Source: Sphingobacterium sp. SYP-B4668 (GTDB taxonomy: Bacteria; Bacteroidota; Bacteroidia; Sphingobacteriales; Sphingobacteriaceae). Taken from it: 64,000 nt of DNA. The stretch is from assembly GCF_027627455.1 (NCBI RefSeq), contig NZ_CP115483.1, positions 3,596,001-3,660,000 on the forward strand, written 5' to 3'. Numbering within the stretch: position 1 is the stretch's first letter; each line of letters begins with the position of its first letter. Shown one piece after another: positions 1-9,348 of the stretch. Below the pieces are notes generated by a model, which had not been told where the DNA came from, made no database searches, and worked only from the letters and a program-made list of their open reading frames with translations. The position numbers were made by a program, and so were the translations under genes.

Positions 1-1
1 A

Positions 2-1006
2 GATAGACAACTCTTCGAAGTAGAACTAAAATCAGGAAAGACCACCCAGTTGACCACCGAATCAGGTACCCACACAGCAAGCCTGAATAGCAATGGAACC
101 TACATTTTGGATCAATACAGTGATTTATCTACCCCCAATGTGATTCAGATCAAAGAAATCAAATCAGGTAAAAAGAATATACTTATCCAAGCCCAAAATC
201 CATTCCAAGGCAAAATAAATACGCCAAAAATCGATTTCGTCCAATTAACTACCGCTGATGGCCAGACACCACTTACCGGGCGCATTATCTATCCAAATGA
301 TTTCGACCCAAACAAGAAGTATCCCGTGATGTATTACCTCTATGGAGGCTCGCATTCTCAACTGGTTACCAATAGATGGCTTGGAGGCGCAGGCTATTTC
401 GACATATACATGGCTCAGCAAGGGTATATTGTCTTCACCATGGACAATCGAGGTACAGACGCTCGCGGCCGCGCATTCGCTACTGCCACCCATCGTCAAC
501 TCGGACAAGCGGAGATGGCCGATCAAATGAAGGGTATTGAGTTCCTTAAATCCAAGCCCTATGTTGACAAAGAACGAATGGGAATTTTTGGTTGGAGCTT
601 TGGAGGCTTTATGACGACATCTTTCATGCTCCACCACAACGAAATCTTTAAAGCGGCAGTCGCCGGAGGGCCAGTAATAGACTGGAAATACTACGAAGTC
701 ATGTATGGCGAACGTTACATGGACACTCCACAAGACAATCCTCAAGGATACAAATTGACATCACTCCTTGATAAAGCCGATCGCCTCAAGGGAGATTTAT
801 TAATCATCCACGGCGCCCAAGACCCCGTTGTGGTCCAACAGCACAGCATGGAATTTATTGAGGCCTGCATCAAAGCAGGCAAACAGGTCGACTACTTCTT
901 ATATCCAACCCATGAGCACAATGTAATGGGTAAAGACCGTATTCATATGTACGAGAAGATTGCCAAATACTTTGATTTACATCTTCATAGCTCATCCACT
1001 AATTAA
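2..1006 (+). CDS. S9 family prolyl oligopeptidase (DPP IV-like), C-terminal part
   Basis: Serine peptidase of the prolyl oligopeptidase/dipeptidyl peptidase IV clan; members cut dipeptides from peptide N-termini, usually in the periplasm. Only the last 334 codons are present: the frame is open to the window edge, so the start lies upstream and the beta-propeller half is mostly missing. What is seen is the alpha/beta-hydrolase domain: a nucleophile elbow GWSFGG, an acid in GAQDPVV, and the catalytic His in the HEHN segment near the C-terminus. The oxyanion region YYLYGG before the elbow also fits S9. A hairpin follows about 50 bp after the stop. The family call is firm; the substrate is not shown. 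Confidence 0.93.
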   Translation, partial: DRQLFEVELKSGKTTQLTTESGTHTASLNSNGTYILDQYSDLSTPNVIQIKEIKSGKKNILIQAQNPFQGKINTPKIDFVQLTTADGQTPLTGRIIYPNDFDPNKKYPVMYYLYGGSHSQLVTNRWLGGAGYFDIYMAQQGYIVFTMDNRGTDARGRAFATATHRQLGQAEMADQMKGIEFLKSKPYVDKERMGIFGWSFGGFMTTSFMLHHNEIFKAAVAGGPVIDWKYYEVMYGERYMDTPQDNPQGYKLTSLLDKADRLKGDLLIIHGAQDPVVVQQHSMEFIEACIKAGKQVDYFLYPTHEHNVMGKDRIHMYEKIAKYFDLHLHSSSTN

Positions 1007-1057
1007 TGCAATGTAGCGACGACACGCTACCAAGATGATGCAGAGAAACAAAGAAAT

Positions 1058-1081
1058 GGCCAGTAACAATCGTTACTGGCC
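1058..1081. terminator. bidirectional hairpin terminator between the S9 peptidase and asnB
   Basis: Perfect 10-bp inverted repeat GGCCAGTAAC / GTTACTGGCC with a 4-nt loop, lying between two convergent genes. The minus-strand side runs into a T-rich stretch, so it should end asnB transcripts; the plus-strand side has a T8 run about 15 bp further on. Confidence 0.7.
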
Positions 1082-1120
1082 TCTCTATTATATACGTTTT
1101 TTTTAGTTAGTGCAAAATCT

Positions 1121-2812
1121 TTACAATTCAACCGCCGTCTTCGCCTTTTCATAGCTTTCCAAATGCACCGCTGCTACTGCCCGCCCCGAAGGGTCGTTAA
1201 GATTTTGGAAGGAAGCATCCCACGCCAGAGCTTCCGGTGTACTGCATGCCACTGATTTTACAGAAGGTACAGTCTGCGCCGCGGCCTCCGATGGAAAATG
1301 CGATTCAAAGATAGTCCTATACAAGAATTCCTCTTTGTTCTTAGGTGTATTCACTGGAAATCGCTCCGCCGCTCCCGCAAACTCTGTATCCGACACTTTC
1401 TGCTCCGCCTGCTCCTTCAGCGTATCGATCCAGCTATACCCTACACCATCAGAAAATTGCTCTTTCTGCCTCCAGGCGATACTCTCGGGCAGGTAATCTT
1501 CAAAAGCCTTGCGCACCACCCATTTCTCCATTCGCCCATCTTTTATCATCTTATCCTTGGGATTGATAGTCATCGCAATATCCATAAATTCCTTATCCAA
1601 GAAGGGCACCCTTCCCTCTACACCCCAGGCCGCTAATGACTTGTTGGCACGTAGGCAATCATACAAATACAACTTCTTCAATTTCCGAACAGTCTCCTCG
1701 TGAAATTCCTGCGCATTCGGCGCCTTATGGAAATACAGATATCCACCAAACAACTCATCCGATCCCTCTCCAGATAACACCATCTTTATTCCCATTGATT
1801 TAATCACACGGGCCAATAAATACATGGGAGTGGATGCCCGTATTGTAGTGACATCATAGGTCTCCAAGTGGTAGATCACATCACGGATGGCATCTATCCC
1901 CTCCTGTATAGTAAAGTTGATTTCATGATGGATTGTGCCGATATGATCCGCCGCCTTCTGCGCAGCAATCAAATCCGGAGCCCCTTTTAATCCGACCGCA
2001 AATGAATGCAACTGTGGATACCACGCTTCTTCCTTATCACCTGACTCAATACGCTTAGAAGCAAATTTTTTCGTAATCGCGGCAATCACTGATGAATCCA
2101 GTCCACCCGAGAGCAACACGCCATACGGTACATCTGACATTAATTGGCGGTGCACAGCATCTTCTAAGCCCTGACGTAGTTTCTCGATATCCGTTTCGGC
2201 TTCCTTGACGGCATCAAAAGATTCCCACTCCCGACTATACCATCTTTGGGGGGTTACCCCCTCTCCGCTGTAAACAAAATGCCCTGGAGGAAACTGCTCG
2301 ATCCGGCCACAAAATCCCTCTAAGGATTTCAATTCAGATGAAACGTAAAACTGCCCAATTTCATCAGTACCATAGTACAACGGGATGATTCCCATATGAT
2401 CGCGTGCTACTAAAAAAACATCTTTCGTTGCATCATAAAGAGCAAAAGCAAATATTCCATTAAGATCTTCTAAAAAAGAAGCCCCCTTTTTTTGATACAA
2501 TGCCAATATCACTTCCGAATCGCTATTTGTGGCAAAGTCATAGTCAGCAAGCTGCGCTCTCAACTCTTCATGATTATAAATTTCACCATTTACAGCCAAG
2601 ACAATCTGGCCATCGGGACTGTACAACGGTTGGCTTCCGGACTTCGGATCCACAATAGCCAATCTTTCATGAGCAAGAATTGCCCTACTCGAGGTAAAAA
2701 TACCTGACCAATCTGGTCCTCTGTGTCGAATACGCTTTGACATCTCTAATATCTGAGGCCTTAGCTGCTCAGAAGAATACTTCAAATCGAATGCTCCTAT
2801 AATTCCGCACAT
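1121..2812 (-). CDS. asnB: asparagine synthase B (glutamine-hydrolysing)
   Basis: Makes asparagine from aspartate, ATP and glutamine in the cytoplasm. I place the start at 2812 because the protein then begins MCGIIGAF, which puts the catalytic Cys2 of the glutaminase domain at the mature N-terminus; the open frame continues 22 codons further upstream but that would bury the cysteine. N-terminal class II glutaminase domain (about residues 1-190) includes RHRGPD and the NGEIYNHEELR motif; the synthetase domain carries the ATP pyrophosphatase loop SGGLDSS and SGEGSDELFGGY. Length 563 aa is normal for bacterial AsnB. It stands alone, convergent with the peptidase and divergent from the Crp-type regulator. 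Confidence 0.97.
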   Translation of the reverse strand: MCGIIGAFDLKYSSEQLRPQILEMSKRIRHRGPDWSGIFTSSRAILAHERLAIVDPKSGSQPLYSPDGQIVLAVNGEIYNHEELRAQLADYDFATNSDSEVILALYQKKGASFLEDLNGIFAFALYDATKDVFLVARDHMGIIPLYYGTDEIGQFYVSSELKSLEGFCGRIEQFPPGHFVYSGEGVTPQRWYSREWESFDAVKEAETDIEKLRQGLEDAVHRQLMSDVPYGVLLSGGLDSSVIAAITKKFASKRIESGDKEEAWYPQLHSFAVGLKGAPDLIAAQKAADHIGTIHHEINFTIQEGIDAIRDVIYHLETYDVTTIRASTPMYLLARVIKSMGIKMVLSGEGSDELFGGYLYFHKAPNAQEFHEETVRKLKKLYLYDCLRANKSLAAWGVEGRVPFLDKEFMDIAMTINPKDKMIKDGRMEKWVVRKAFEDYLPESIAWRQKEQFSDGVGYSWIDTLKEQAEQKVSDTEFAGAAERFPVNTPKNKEEFLYRTIFESHFPSEAAAQTVPSVKSVACSTPEALAWDASFQNLNDPSGRAVAAVHLESYEKAKTAVEL

Positions 2813-3127
2813 ATGTTTTTTTATTAATTTCTCAATTACTATTTCAATACTGTCACAAAGTAAAACATTAAAAAACAAAAATCATAACATTTTTTATTTT
2901 TTATTGAAAAATTAACAATAATATGGTTGTAATGATAAAATAAAAACAATCAAATAAGCATATTTATAAAAATAACATCAATCACAATATACCATATATT
3001 GAATCACCTAAATGCATATTAGAAATTAATTCCCCCCCTACCCATCGCCTTTACCTCTTATAGCACATAGTTTTATCCTTTAAATTCACAGATTTTTATT
3101 AACTTCAACGCAAAGAAAAAAACCGAT
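2813..3127. other. AT-rich intergenic region between asnB and the Crp-type regulator
   Basis: A 315-bp divergent spacer, strongly AT-rich, that must hold both promoters. I see no clean TAnnTTTG element; TACTTTG on the minus strand (one base short of the consensus) about 45 bp before asnB is the nearest match. No hairpin or coding remnant was recognised. Confidence 0.5.
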
Positions 3128-3697
3128 ATGTCCGACCCATTCCAAATCTACCGGAAATCCGCCATCAGCCCATCAGATTTAGAGATCATTATTTCGAGAC
3201 ATCAACCGCTTAGCTTTAACAAGGGAGATGTCATCTTGAAAGAAGGCAAACTCGCACATGAGTACTATCTATTAGAAAGCGGATTGATACGATCCTATGT
3301 CTACGACTATGAAGGCCAAGAAATCACAACCGAATTTTTTGGCAGCAATGAGGTGGTGATTGAAGTCACTTCTCTGTTTTTAAAAATCCCTTCCCAAGAG
3401 AATATGCAATGCCTTACAGACTGCAAGGTTTGGAAATTTGAATACAACGATTTTCAAGAACTTTATCATGCCATCCCCGCCTTCAATGAATGGGGACGTG
3501 CCTGGATGACCTACGCACTACATCTAATGAAGAAGCGATCCATTGATATGGTGTCTTTATCAGCTTCGCAGCGATACAATCAATTGATTGCCAACAAACC
3601 CCAGATTTTTCAGTTTGCACCGCTTAAGCATATCGCCTCATATCTAGGAGTCACCGACACCTCCCTGAGCCGAATCAGAAAAGAAGCTCTTCAATAA
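3128..3697 (+). CDS. Crp/Fnr-family transcriptional regulator
   Basis: A 189-aa regulator with an N-terminal cyclic-nucleotide-binding jelly roll (about residues 20-120, including KGDVILKEGKLAHEYYLLESGLIRSYV) and a C-terminal winged helix (about 140-189) whose recognition helix is in ASYLGVTDTSLSRIRKE. This is the short Bacteroidota subgroup in which the effector is usually unknown and the phosphate-binding RxA motif of true cAMP receptors is not evident here. It is monocistronic, with its own terminator. It could regulate nearby genes, but nothing in the sequence proves a target. Confidence 0.9.
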   Translation: MSDPFQIYRKSAISPSDLEIIISRHQPLSFNKGDVILKEGKLAHEYYLLESGLIRSYVYDYEGQEITTEFFGSNEVVIEVTSLFLKIPSQENMQCLTDCKVWKFEYNDFQELYHAIPAFNEWGRAWMTYALHLMKKRSIDMVSLSASQRYNQLIANKPQIFQFAPLKHIASYLGVTDTSLSRIRKEALQ

Positions 3698-3702
3698 AAT
3701 AA

Positions 3703-3728
3703 AAACTTGCCATAAGGCAAGTTTTTTT
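3703..3728 (+). terminator. rho-independent terminator of the Crp-type regulator
   Basis: Stem AAACTTGCC / GGCAAGTTT with a 4-nt loop (ATAA) running directly into a T7 tract, starting 5 bp after the stop codon. Confidence 0.88.
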
Positions 3729-3992
3729 ACTTTACTAGCCCCTAACTTTGACCCTTACGAAAGGAATACAAAGCGTCACATACACCTTTCATTAAAAAAA
3801 CAATATGCGAGAGAACATTTCACCCTATCGATCTGTTTTTCAACATGCATGCGCAACGACAGATTGCAATTCAAAAAAGAGTTAGGAGTAACGCGTACCA
3901 ATATTATGCAACACACTCCAAAAAAGCTACTGACAGACTGTTGTCATTCGCTTCTCATACATTTGAACCAATAAACTAAAATATATACCATC

Positions 3993-4436
3993 ATGGCACT
4001 ATTACACGCTTATTTAAATTTCAATGGCAATTGCGAAGAAGCATTTGATTTCTACAAAACTGTATTCAACAGCCCACTCACAGGAGTATACCGTTTCGGC
4101 GATATGCCAGCAGATCCTGAGCACCCAGTTGCTGACGCTGATAAAAACAAAGTCATGCATACCTCACTCAAAATCAACGATTCCGTCATGCTTATGGGGT
4201 CGGATTGTTTAGAGAGTTTTGGTCAAAAAGCAACCTATGGCACAGGTAGCTACCTCATGTTAGACACACAGACAGCTGCAGAAGCGCAGGATCTATACAA
4301 CAAACTATCGGTAGATGCACTGAACATCGAGATGCCACTAGGCGAGCAGTTCTTCGCTGAAATATTCGCATCATTCCAAGACAAATATGGTGTGGCTTGG
4401 ATGATTCATTTCGAAGGCAATAAAAAAATGGGCTAA
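3993..4436 (+). CDS. VOC-family protein (PhnB/YjdN-like)
   Basis: A 147-aa protein of the vicinal oxygen chelate fold (glyoxalase/bleomycin-resistance superfamily). It opens with the typical YLNFNGNCEEAFDFYKTVF segment, has the central MLMGSD strand, and ends with the DKYGVAWMIHF strand of PhnB-like proteins. Members of this subgroup are mostly of unknown function; true metal ligands cannot be assigned by eye. First of three VOC-fold genes on the same strand, separated from the next by 131 bp that contain a hairpin, so it may be its own transcript. Confidence 0.9.
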   Translation: MALLHAYLNFNGNCEEAFDFYKTVFNSPLTGVYRFGDMPADPEHPVADADKNKVMHTSLKINDSVMLMGSDCLESFGQKATYGTGSYLMLDTQTAAEAQDLYNKLSVDALNIEMPLGEQFFAEIFASFQDKYGVAWMIHFEGNKKMG

Positions 4437-4444
4437 TGTCACCT

Positions 4445-4472
4445 GTGGTCTATATCTTGTGATATAGACCAC
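4445..4472 (+). terminator. hairpin after the first VOC gene
   Basis: Perfect 12-bp stem GTGGTCTATATC / GATATAGACCAC with loop TTGT, 8 bp after the stop codon. There is no T-tract, so it may slow or stabilise transcript ends rather than terminate on its own. Confidence 0.5.
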
Positions 4473-4567
4473 CTCTTGACAAAATTGCTTGCTAGACTAC
4501 CGCATCCAACATCCCCTTGCAACAAATTATATAAATTCGATTACTACAACTTTTAAAAAACTAAAAA

Positions 4568-4933
4568 ATGAACATCAACGGCGGCAAAAATATAGCACTC
4601 AAACTATCCCCCTCCAAATATGAAGAAACCGTAAGATTCTACACTCAAATATTGGGACTACCTGCATCTGAAGTCGAGTCCCCAGACCACCCCACGGTCA
4701 AAAAAAGTACAAAAATTCAATTTGGCGAGAACACGCTATGGCTCGACCTCATGATTGCCGAAACACCTCCTCAAGCCTGGCTTGAGCTATTGACCGATGA
4801 CATGGCCGCTACCGAAGAGCACCTACAGCAGCACGGTATTGAATTTGAAGACCATCTCGAACAAATTCCTGCACACATGCACTGGATTCGCGACCCTGCA
4901 GGCAATGTATTCATCTTAAAAGAAGCCAAATAA
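4568..4933 (+). CDS. VOC-family protein (glyoxalase-like), 121 aa
   Basis: A single-domain VOC protein of 121 aa. The first beta-alpha-beta unit contains KYEETVRFYTQILGLP, and the C-terminal unit contains MHWIRDPAGNVFILKEAK, the usual final strand of glyoxalase-like domains. The predicted metal-site His/Glu residues of glyoxalase I are not clearly conserved, so enzyme activity is uncertain. It is followed after only 76 bp by another VOC gene and may be co-transcribed with it. Confidence 0.85.
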   Translation: MNINGGKNIALKLSPSKYEETVRFYTQILGLPASEVESPDHPTVKKSTKIQFGENTLWLDLMIAETPPQAWLELLTDDMAATEEHLQQHGIEFEDHLEQIPAHMHWIRDPAGNVFILKEAK

Positions 4934-5009
4934 TCCAATTATCATGTCATTCTTTATCACCAATCTCATATTATCTGCTCGCATAAATGAAATATTAAAT
5001 CCAAGAATC

Positions 5010-5846
5010 ATGACCAAGAATATTTATCCCAGTATCTGGTTTGACAACCAAGCCAAAGAAGCCGCTGAATTTTACATCTCGACTTTCGGTCAAGGGCATA
5101 TCCTACAGGAGAATCCAATCGTTGTCAGTACCCAATTGTACAACTTTAAATTTATCGGAATCAATGGTGGAGATCAGTTTAGACCCAATGCCTCGATTTC
5201 ATTTATGCTGATCGGCGAGACCAAGGAAGAGATTGACTCAATTTGGAAACAATTCTCCACCGATGGGTCCATCATGATGCCCCTTGACAGCTATCCTTGG
5301 AGTGAATATTACGGTTGGGTTGCCGACCGCTACGGCGTCAATTGGCAGTTATATCTGGGCAAGTTAGATGATGTCAACAATCAAAAAATCGTTCCGACAT
5401 TGATGTTTGGCCAAAGTCAACAAGGACGTTGCGAAGAGGCCATAAGCTTTTATAAAACCGTATTCCCAGACTTTCAGGGCTACGACTTCCTGAGATACAC
5501 CGAAGGCCCCTTTTCAGGTCAAATACAACATACCCAGTTCAACATCAAAGAAATGTTACTGATGGCAATGGACAGCGGGGTCCCTCAAGATTTTTCATTT
5601 ACAGAAGGCGTCTCCTTTGTGTTGGAATGTGCAGATCAAAGCGAAATCGATTACTACTGGGATGCATTTACCAAAGATGGTCAAGAAAGCATGTGCGGTT
5701 GGTGCAAAGATCCATTCGGAGTAAGCTGGCAAGTAGTCCCCCACAACTTGAAGGAATTACTATTCGAAGCCAGCAATGCCGCAAATGCCACAAATGCACT
5801 GCGACAGATGAAAAAAATCGACCTCGACACCTTAAGAAACGCCTGA
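5010..5846 (+). CDS. tandem-domain VOC protein (3-demethylubiquinone-9 methyltransferase-like fold)
   Basis: A 278-aa protein with two copies of the 3-dmu-9/VOC domain: the first opens with YPSIWFDNQAKEAAEFYIS, the second with TLMFGQSQQGRCEEAISFYK. Each ends with a DRYGVNWQ or DPFGVSWQ strand. I chose ATG 5010 because the domain begins there; the open frame extends to 4944 but the extra residues are hydrophobic and unlike the family. Despite the Pfam-style name these proteins are not known methyltransferases; function is unknown. Third VOC-fold gene in a row, which may reflect local duplication. Confidence 0.88.
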   Translation: MTKNIYPSIWFDNQAKEAAEFYISTFGQGHILQENPIVVSTQLYNFKFIGINGGDQFRPNASISFMLIGETKEEIDSIWKQFSTDGSIMMPLDSYPWSEYYGWVADRYGVNWQLYLGKLDDVNNQKIVPTLMFGQSQQGRCEEAISFYKTVFPDFQGYDFLRYTEGPFSGQIQHTQFNIKEMLLMAMDSGVPQDFSFTEGVSFVLECADQSEIDYYWDAFTKDGQESMCGWCKDPFGVSWQVVPHNLKELLFEASNAANATNALRQMKKIDLDTLRNA

Positions 5847-6095
5847 TTACCACCTGATTTACACACACCAGCATCGACCATAGCTACAAAAATACGCCGT
5901 ACCCGTTTGTACGTACAGCCGATTCTTCTCAAATAGATCAATACCGCGCCTCTCAGTCGAGGCCCTCCTTCCCCCTATATCACACGACCAAAAAGGCCTC
6001 AAATATATTTAATGTAGAGACAGCATCTGGCACAATATTTATCTACCCCTATCTCATGACATTGCGCATTCACCCAAATTTGCCTAAGTTTGAAT

Positions 6096-6629
6096 ATGAC
6101 ACCCGCTCAACACGATATTATCCTCGTAACTCCCGAAGATGTTGCTATCGGCACCGCATCCAAGTCCCACACCCACCGTACAGGACTATTGCACCGCGCA
6201 TTTTCAATCTTGATATTTGATACCCAAGGACGCATGCTGTTACAACAAAGAGCAAAGCACAAGTATCACAGTGGAGGCCTCTGGACCAATGCATGCTGTA
6301 GCCACCCACGGCCCGAAGAGCTGGTATCCGATGCCGCACATAGGCGCTTACAGGAAGAGCTAGCTTTTGACTGTCCATTAGCGTACCAATACAAGTTCAT
6401 TTATAAAGCTGAGTTAGACAATGGTTTGATTGAACATGAGCTAGACTATGTCTTTACTGGATTGTACGAAGGCATCATCACCCCCAATCCAGACGAAGTC
6501 CAAGCCTATCAATACATGGACATATCACAAATTGCAGAGCAACTCCACACCCATCCCGAACACTATACAGCTTGGTTTCGAATCATCTTCGAGCAATACA
6601 ACACTCATACTGAAGAGAATATAAAATAA
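6096..6629 (+). CDS. idi: isopentenyl-diphosphate delta-isomerase, type I
   Basis: Interconverts isopentenyl and dimethylallyl diphosphate in isoprenoid synthesis. The 177-aa protein is a Nudix-fold type I isomerase: catalytic Cys in TNACCSHPRP, the metal-binding His in THRTGLLHRAFSILIF, and the acid pair in EHELDYVF. The ATG at 6096 is used; a TTG two codons earlier is also possible. The gene stands alone here, not beside other isoprenoid genes, which is common because idi is optional in bacteria that make both isomers by the MEP route. Confidence 0.94.
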   Translation: MTPAQHDIILVTPEDVAIGTASKSHTHRTGLLHRAFSILIFDTQGRMLLQQRAKHKYHSGGLWTNACCSHPRPEELVSDAAHRRLQEELAFDCPLAYQYKFIYKAELDNGLIEHELDYVFTGLYEGIITPNPDEVQAYQYMDISQIAEQLHTHPEHYTAWFRIIFEQYNTHTEENIK

Positions 6630-6654
6630 TTACAAAACTTTAGTTCCTAATCTA

Positions 6655-6662
6655 TATCTTTG
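6655..6662 (+). promoter_or_regulatory. putative -7 element for the sigma/anti-sigma pair
   Basis: TATCTTTG matches the Bacteroidota -7 consensus TAnnTTTG. It lies 18 bp before the TTG start of the sigma gene, implying a very short leader and supporting that unusual start. No convincing TTTG was found about 20 bp upstream. Confidence 0.45.
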
Positions 6663-6680
6663 GTTTCAAAGACCAACTGA

Positions 6681-7238
6681 TTGAGCCCGATACACTACCT
6701 CGACGAAGACACCCTAATATCCTTATTACAAAAAAAGGATCAACGGGCCTTTAATTATCTATACGATAATTATGCCGGGGCACTTTATGGAGTAGTGATT
6801 CGTATCGTCACCGTCAAAGAATATGCAGACGAGGTGCTCCAAAATGTATTCGTCAAAGTATGGAACCACATCGACGCTTTCGATTCTGAGCGCGGCAAGC
6901 TCTACACATGGATGATCAATATAGCCCGTAATACCTCAATTGATTATATCAAGTCCAAGAGCGTTCAAAATGAACAAAAAAACCAATCTCTTCCGAATAT
7001 CGTAGATGCTAAAGAAAACCATAACTTTACGGTATCCGGACACGTGGATCATATCGGTTTTAAAAATGTATTAAATGATTTAAAAGCCGAATGGAAAGAG
7101 CTAATTGAATTGGCTTACTACGAAGGATACACTCAACAAGAAATTGCAGTAAAATTAGACATCCCCTTAGGGACGGTCAAGACACGTACGCGTGGAGCTT
7201 TATTAGAGTTAAAAAAAATACTTAAAGATTACCAATAA
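6681..7238 (+). CDS. ECF-type RNA polymerase sigma factor (SigK-like)
   Basis: A 185-aa sigma-70 family factor with region 2 at about residues 20-90 (NYLYDNYAGALYG, YADEVLQNVFVKVWNHID, YTWMINIARNTSIDYIKSK) and region 4 at about 125-180 (YYEGYTQQEIAVKLDIPLGTVKTRTRGAL, a helix-turn-helix). The start is TTG at 6681: an in-frame stop lies directly before it and no ATG is available until far inside region 2. It overlaps functionally with the next gene, an anti-sigma factor starting 2 bp after its stop, so the pair is one operon in which the sigma factor is held at the membrane until a signal releases it. Confidence 0.93.
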   Translation: MSPIHYLDEDTLISLLQKKDQRAFNYLYDNYAGALYGVVIRIVTVKEYADEVLQNVFVKVWNHIDAFDSERGKLYTWMINIARNTSIDYIKSKSVQNEQKNQSLPNIVDAKENHNFTVSGHVDHIGFKNVLNDLKAEWKELIELAYYEGYTQQEIAVKLDIPLGTVKTRTRGALLELKKILKDYQ

Positions 7239-7240
7239 CA

Positions 7241-8056
7241 GTGGACATTAAAGAATACATATCGTCAGGCATTATAGAAGCTTATGTCATGGGGCTTGCT
7301 ACCGAAGAAGAGGTCAGCATCCTGATGTGCATACGCAAGCATAATACTGAAGTGGAGCAAGCTATCGTTGAGGCCCAAAAGACCTTGGAGGATTTTGCTA
7401 CTGTCCATGCTGTACCCCCATCTTCCGACCTCAAAGCAGCTATTTGGAATACATTGAGCGAGCAAAGCATCACTACTGGCTCTGGTATTCCTGAGACCCA
7501 TGATTCTACCCAAGCCAGTCCGCCGACGACTAGCGCAGCACCTATACGCTCGCTAGCTACACGCAATATCGCCATTGCCGCCTCCATATTATTAGCGCTA
7601 AGCTTAGGAGCCAATGCTTTCTTACATTATAAGAACGAAGCCAATCAAGAAGTTCTCGCCCGTACCTTGGCCGAGCAACAGTCTACCCAACTAACATTGG
7701 AGACCTTGAAAGAAAAATGGAGTATGTTACAGAATCCCGCAATCAAGACTATCACCTTAGCTGGAGTAGCACAACATCCTGACCTCAAAGCCCATGTCTT
7801 CTGGAACACCCAGACGACAGACGTATACCTCAGCCTCGAAAATCTCCCGGCCGCGCCAGAAGGAATGCAATACCAATTATGGGCGATTGTAGATGGCAAA
7901 CCTGTGGATGCAGGTGTATTTCCATTAGACCAGACTGATCGCATCAACAATATGCGTCAGATACCGAAGGCACAAGCTTTCGCCGTCACACTAGAGACAA
8001 AGGGAGGCAACCCAACGCCCAATTTAGCTCAACTCTATGTAATGGGTAATATCTAA
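7241..8056 (+). CDS. anti-sigma factor, RskA/anti-sigma-K type
   Basis: A 271-aa single-pass membrane protein. The first 100 residues are cytoplasmic and should bind the sigma factor (helical, SSGIIEAYVMGLATEEEV, a degenerate anti-sigma domain without zinc ligands). A membrane segment lies at about 108-126 (NIAIAASILLALSLGANAF), followed by a coiled-coil stretch and a C-terminal anti-sigma-K domain (about 165-271) with GMQYQLWAIVDGKPVDAGVF and FAVTLETKGG. The start is GTG at 7241, 2 bp after the sigma stop. Its stop overlaps the stop of the converging DUF389 gene by a few bases. Confidence 0.9.
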   Translation: MDIKEYISSGIIEAYVMGLATEEEVSILMCIRKHNTEVEQAIVEAQKTLEDFATVHAVPPSSDLKAAIWNTLSEQSITTGSGIPETHDSTQASPPTTSAAPIRSLATRNIAIAASILLALSLGANAFLHYKNEANQEVLARTLAEQQSTQLTLETLKEKWSMLQNPAIKTITLAGVAQHPDLKAHVFWNTQTTDVYLSLENLPAAPEGMQYQLWAIVDGKPVDAGVFPLDQTDRINNMRQIPKAQAFAVTLETKGGNPTPNLAQLYVMGNI

Positions 8057-9348
8057 TCGCCTTTTAGTACCCTCACCTCAGCCCCGCCTAATTTCATCGT
8101 CAGCCACCCCTTCAATTTTAGGAGCTCCTTTGCATCGATTTTCGCCGATTCATGGTAATACAAGACCGTCTCCAACTTGGTACTGTCTACCCCGCTCACA
8201 GCCACTTGCTTACCGATAGAGAATGGTGTCAATGTTGGAAATAGCAGCGTGATTTCCTGGATAAGCTCGGGATTGTCAAATCTATATTTCGACAATTCGT
8301 TTCTTAGGTTTTGGATCGTAATATCTTTCTCCGAAACATTTTCTGAATATTTTGTTATCTCCGCCAAAATATCTTTTTTAATATCAGTACTATCTTGATG
8401 AATCAAAAGTTCAGTCTGCCGGATACCATAGTACGCCATCCTCTCCTTTAGACCAGCAATCTCTCCAGCCGTAAATTTCTTATCCAAAAATGCCAGTTCA
8501 ATCTTCTTAGGTCTCCTATTAAATTGTGTATTCTCGTAGATCAGTGTATATCCCTTTTCAACAAGCTCTGTCTGTATAAAGGCATTCACCTGCTGCGTAT
8601 ATTTCTTCTGTTGCAGCAGTACATAAGCCAGATAAAAACTAGGCACTATCATAATTAGGATCATTAGCGTGATTGTTCTGGTAATCCGCTTCCTCTTTCC
8701 CTCATCCAAAAATTCAACACTTGGGTATTTCAGGAATTTGACTATCAAAAATGTTGAAATACAGATAAAGAAGCAATTGATCGTATACAAGTACATCGCT
8801 CCACCAAAATAGGATATATTCCCGATAGCCAGTCCATACCCTGCAGTACACAACGGTGGCATTAGCGCTGTCGCTATTGCTACACCCGGTATAGGATTCC
8901 CTTTCTCCACCCGCGTGATCGCGATGACCCCTACCAGACCACCGAAGAAAGCAATCAACACATCGTATATATTGGGAGCTGTTCGCGCCAATAACTCCGA
9001 TTGAGCCTCTTTGAAAGGACTAAGTGAAAAATAGATAAATGACACCAAGAGACTCACCATCGTCGCAATCAGCAAGTTCTTTAATGATTTCTTCAACAAA
9101 CCAAAGTCATAGGTACCCAACGCAAATCCTGCCCCCACAATAGGACCCATCAAAGGAGATATCAACATCGCTCCAATAATCACCGCCGTCGAATTGACAT
9201 TTAAGCCTACCGACGCGACCACTATCGCACAGGCCAATATCCAAAGGTTAGCCCCTCGAAAAGAGATATTCGAAATGACATTCTCCAACACTTTTTCCTT
9301 TTTATCCTCACCCAGATGAAGGTTAAAAAAATCGCTGATCTTGCCCAT
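8053..9348 (-). CDS. DUF389 / TIGR00341-family multipass membrane protein
   Basis: A 431-aa inner-membrane protein. After a short polar N-terminus come about six hydrophobic segments between residues 35 and 230, including the highly conserved VNSTAVIIGAMLISPLMGPIVG and NPIPGVAIATALMPPLCTAGYG motifs of DUF389. The soluble C-terminal 200 residues look like two alpha/beta units and are typical of the longer Bacteroidota version. The role of the family is unknown; small-solute or ion handling is often guessed. I start at ATG 9348 (MGKISDFF), 12 codons inside the open frame. Converges on the anti-sigma gene with a 4-bp overlap. Confidence 0.88.
   Translation of the reverse strand: MGKISDFFNLHLGEDKKEKVLENVISNISFRGANLWILACAIVVASVGLNVNSTAVIIGAMLISPLMGPIVGAGFALGTYDFGLLKKSLKNLLIATMVSLLVSFIYFSLSPFKEAQSELLARTAPNIYDVLIAFFGGLVGVIAITRVEKGNPIPGVAIATALMPPLCTAGYGLAIGNISYFGGAMYLYTINCFFICISTFLIVKFLKYPSVEFLDEGKRKRITRTITLMILIMIVPSFYLAYVLLQQKKYTQQVNAFIQTELVEKGYTLIYENTQFNRRPKKIELAFLDKKFTAGEIAGLKERMAYYGIRQTELLIHQDSTDIKKDILAEITKYSENVSEKDITIQNLRNELSKYRFDNPELIQEITLLFPTLTPFSIGKQVAVSGVDSTKLETVLYYHESAKIDAKELLKLKGWLTMKLGGAEVRVLKGD

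Noticed and set aside
8053..8056. 4-bp overlap of convergent anti-sigma and DUF389 stop codons
   Set aside because: Common in compact genomes; no sign of regulation.
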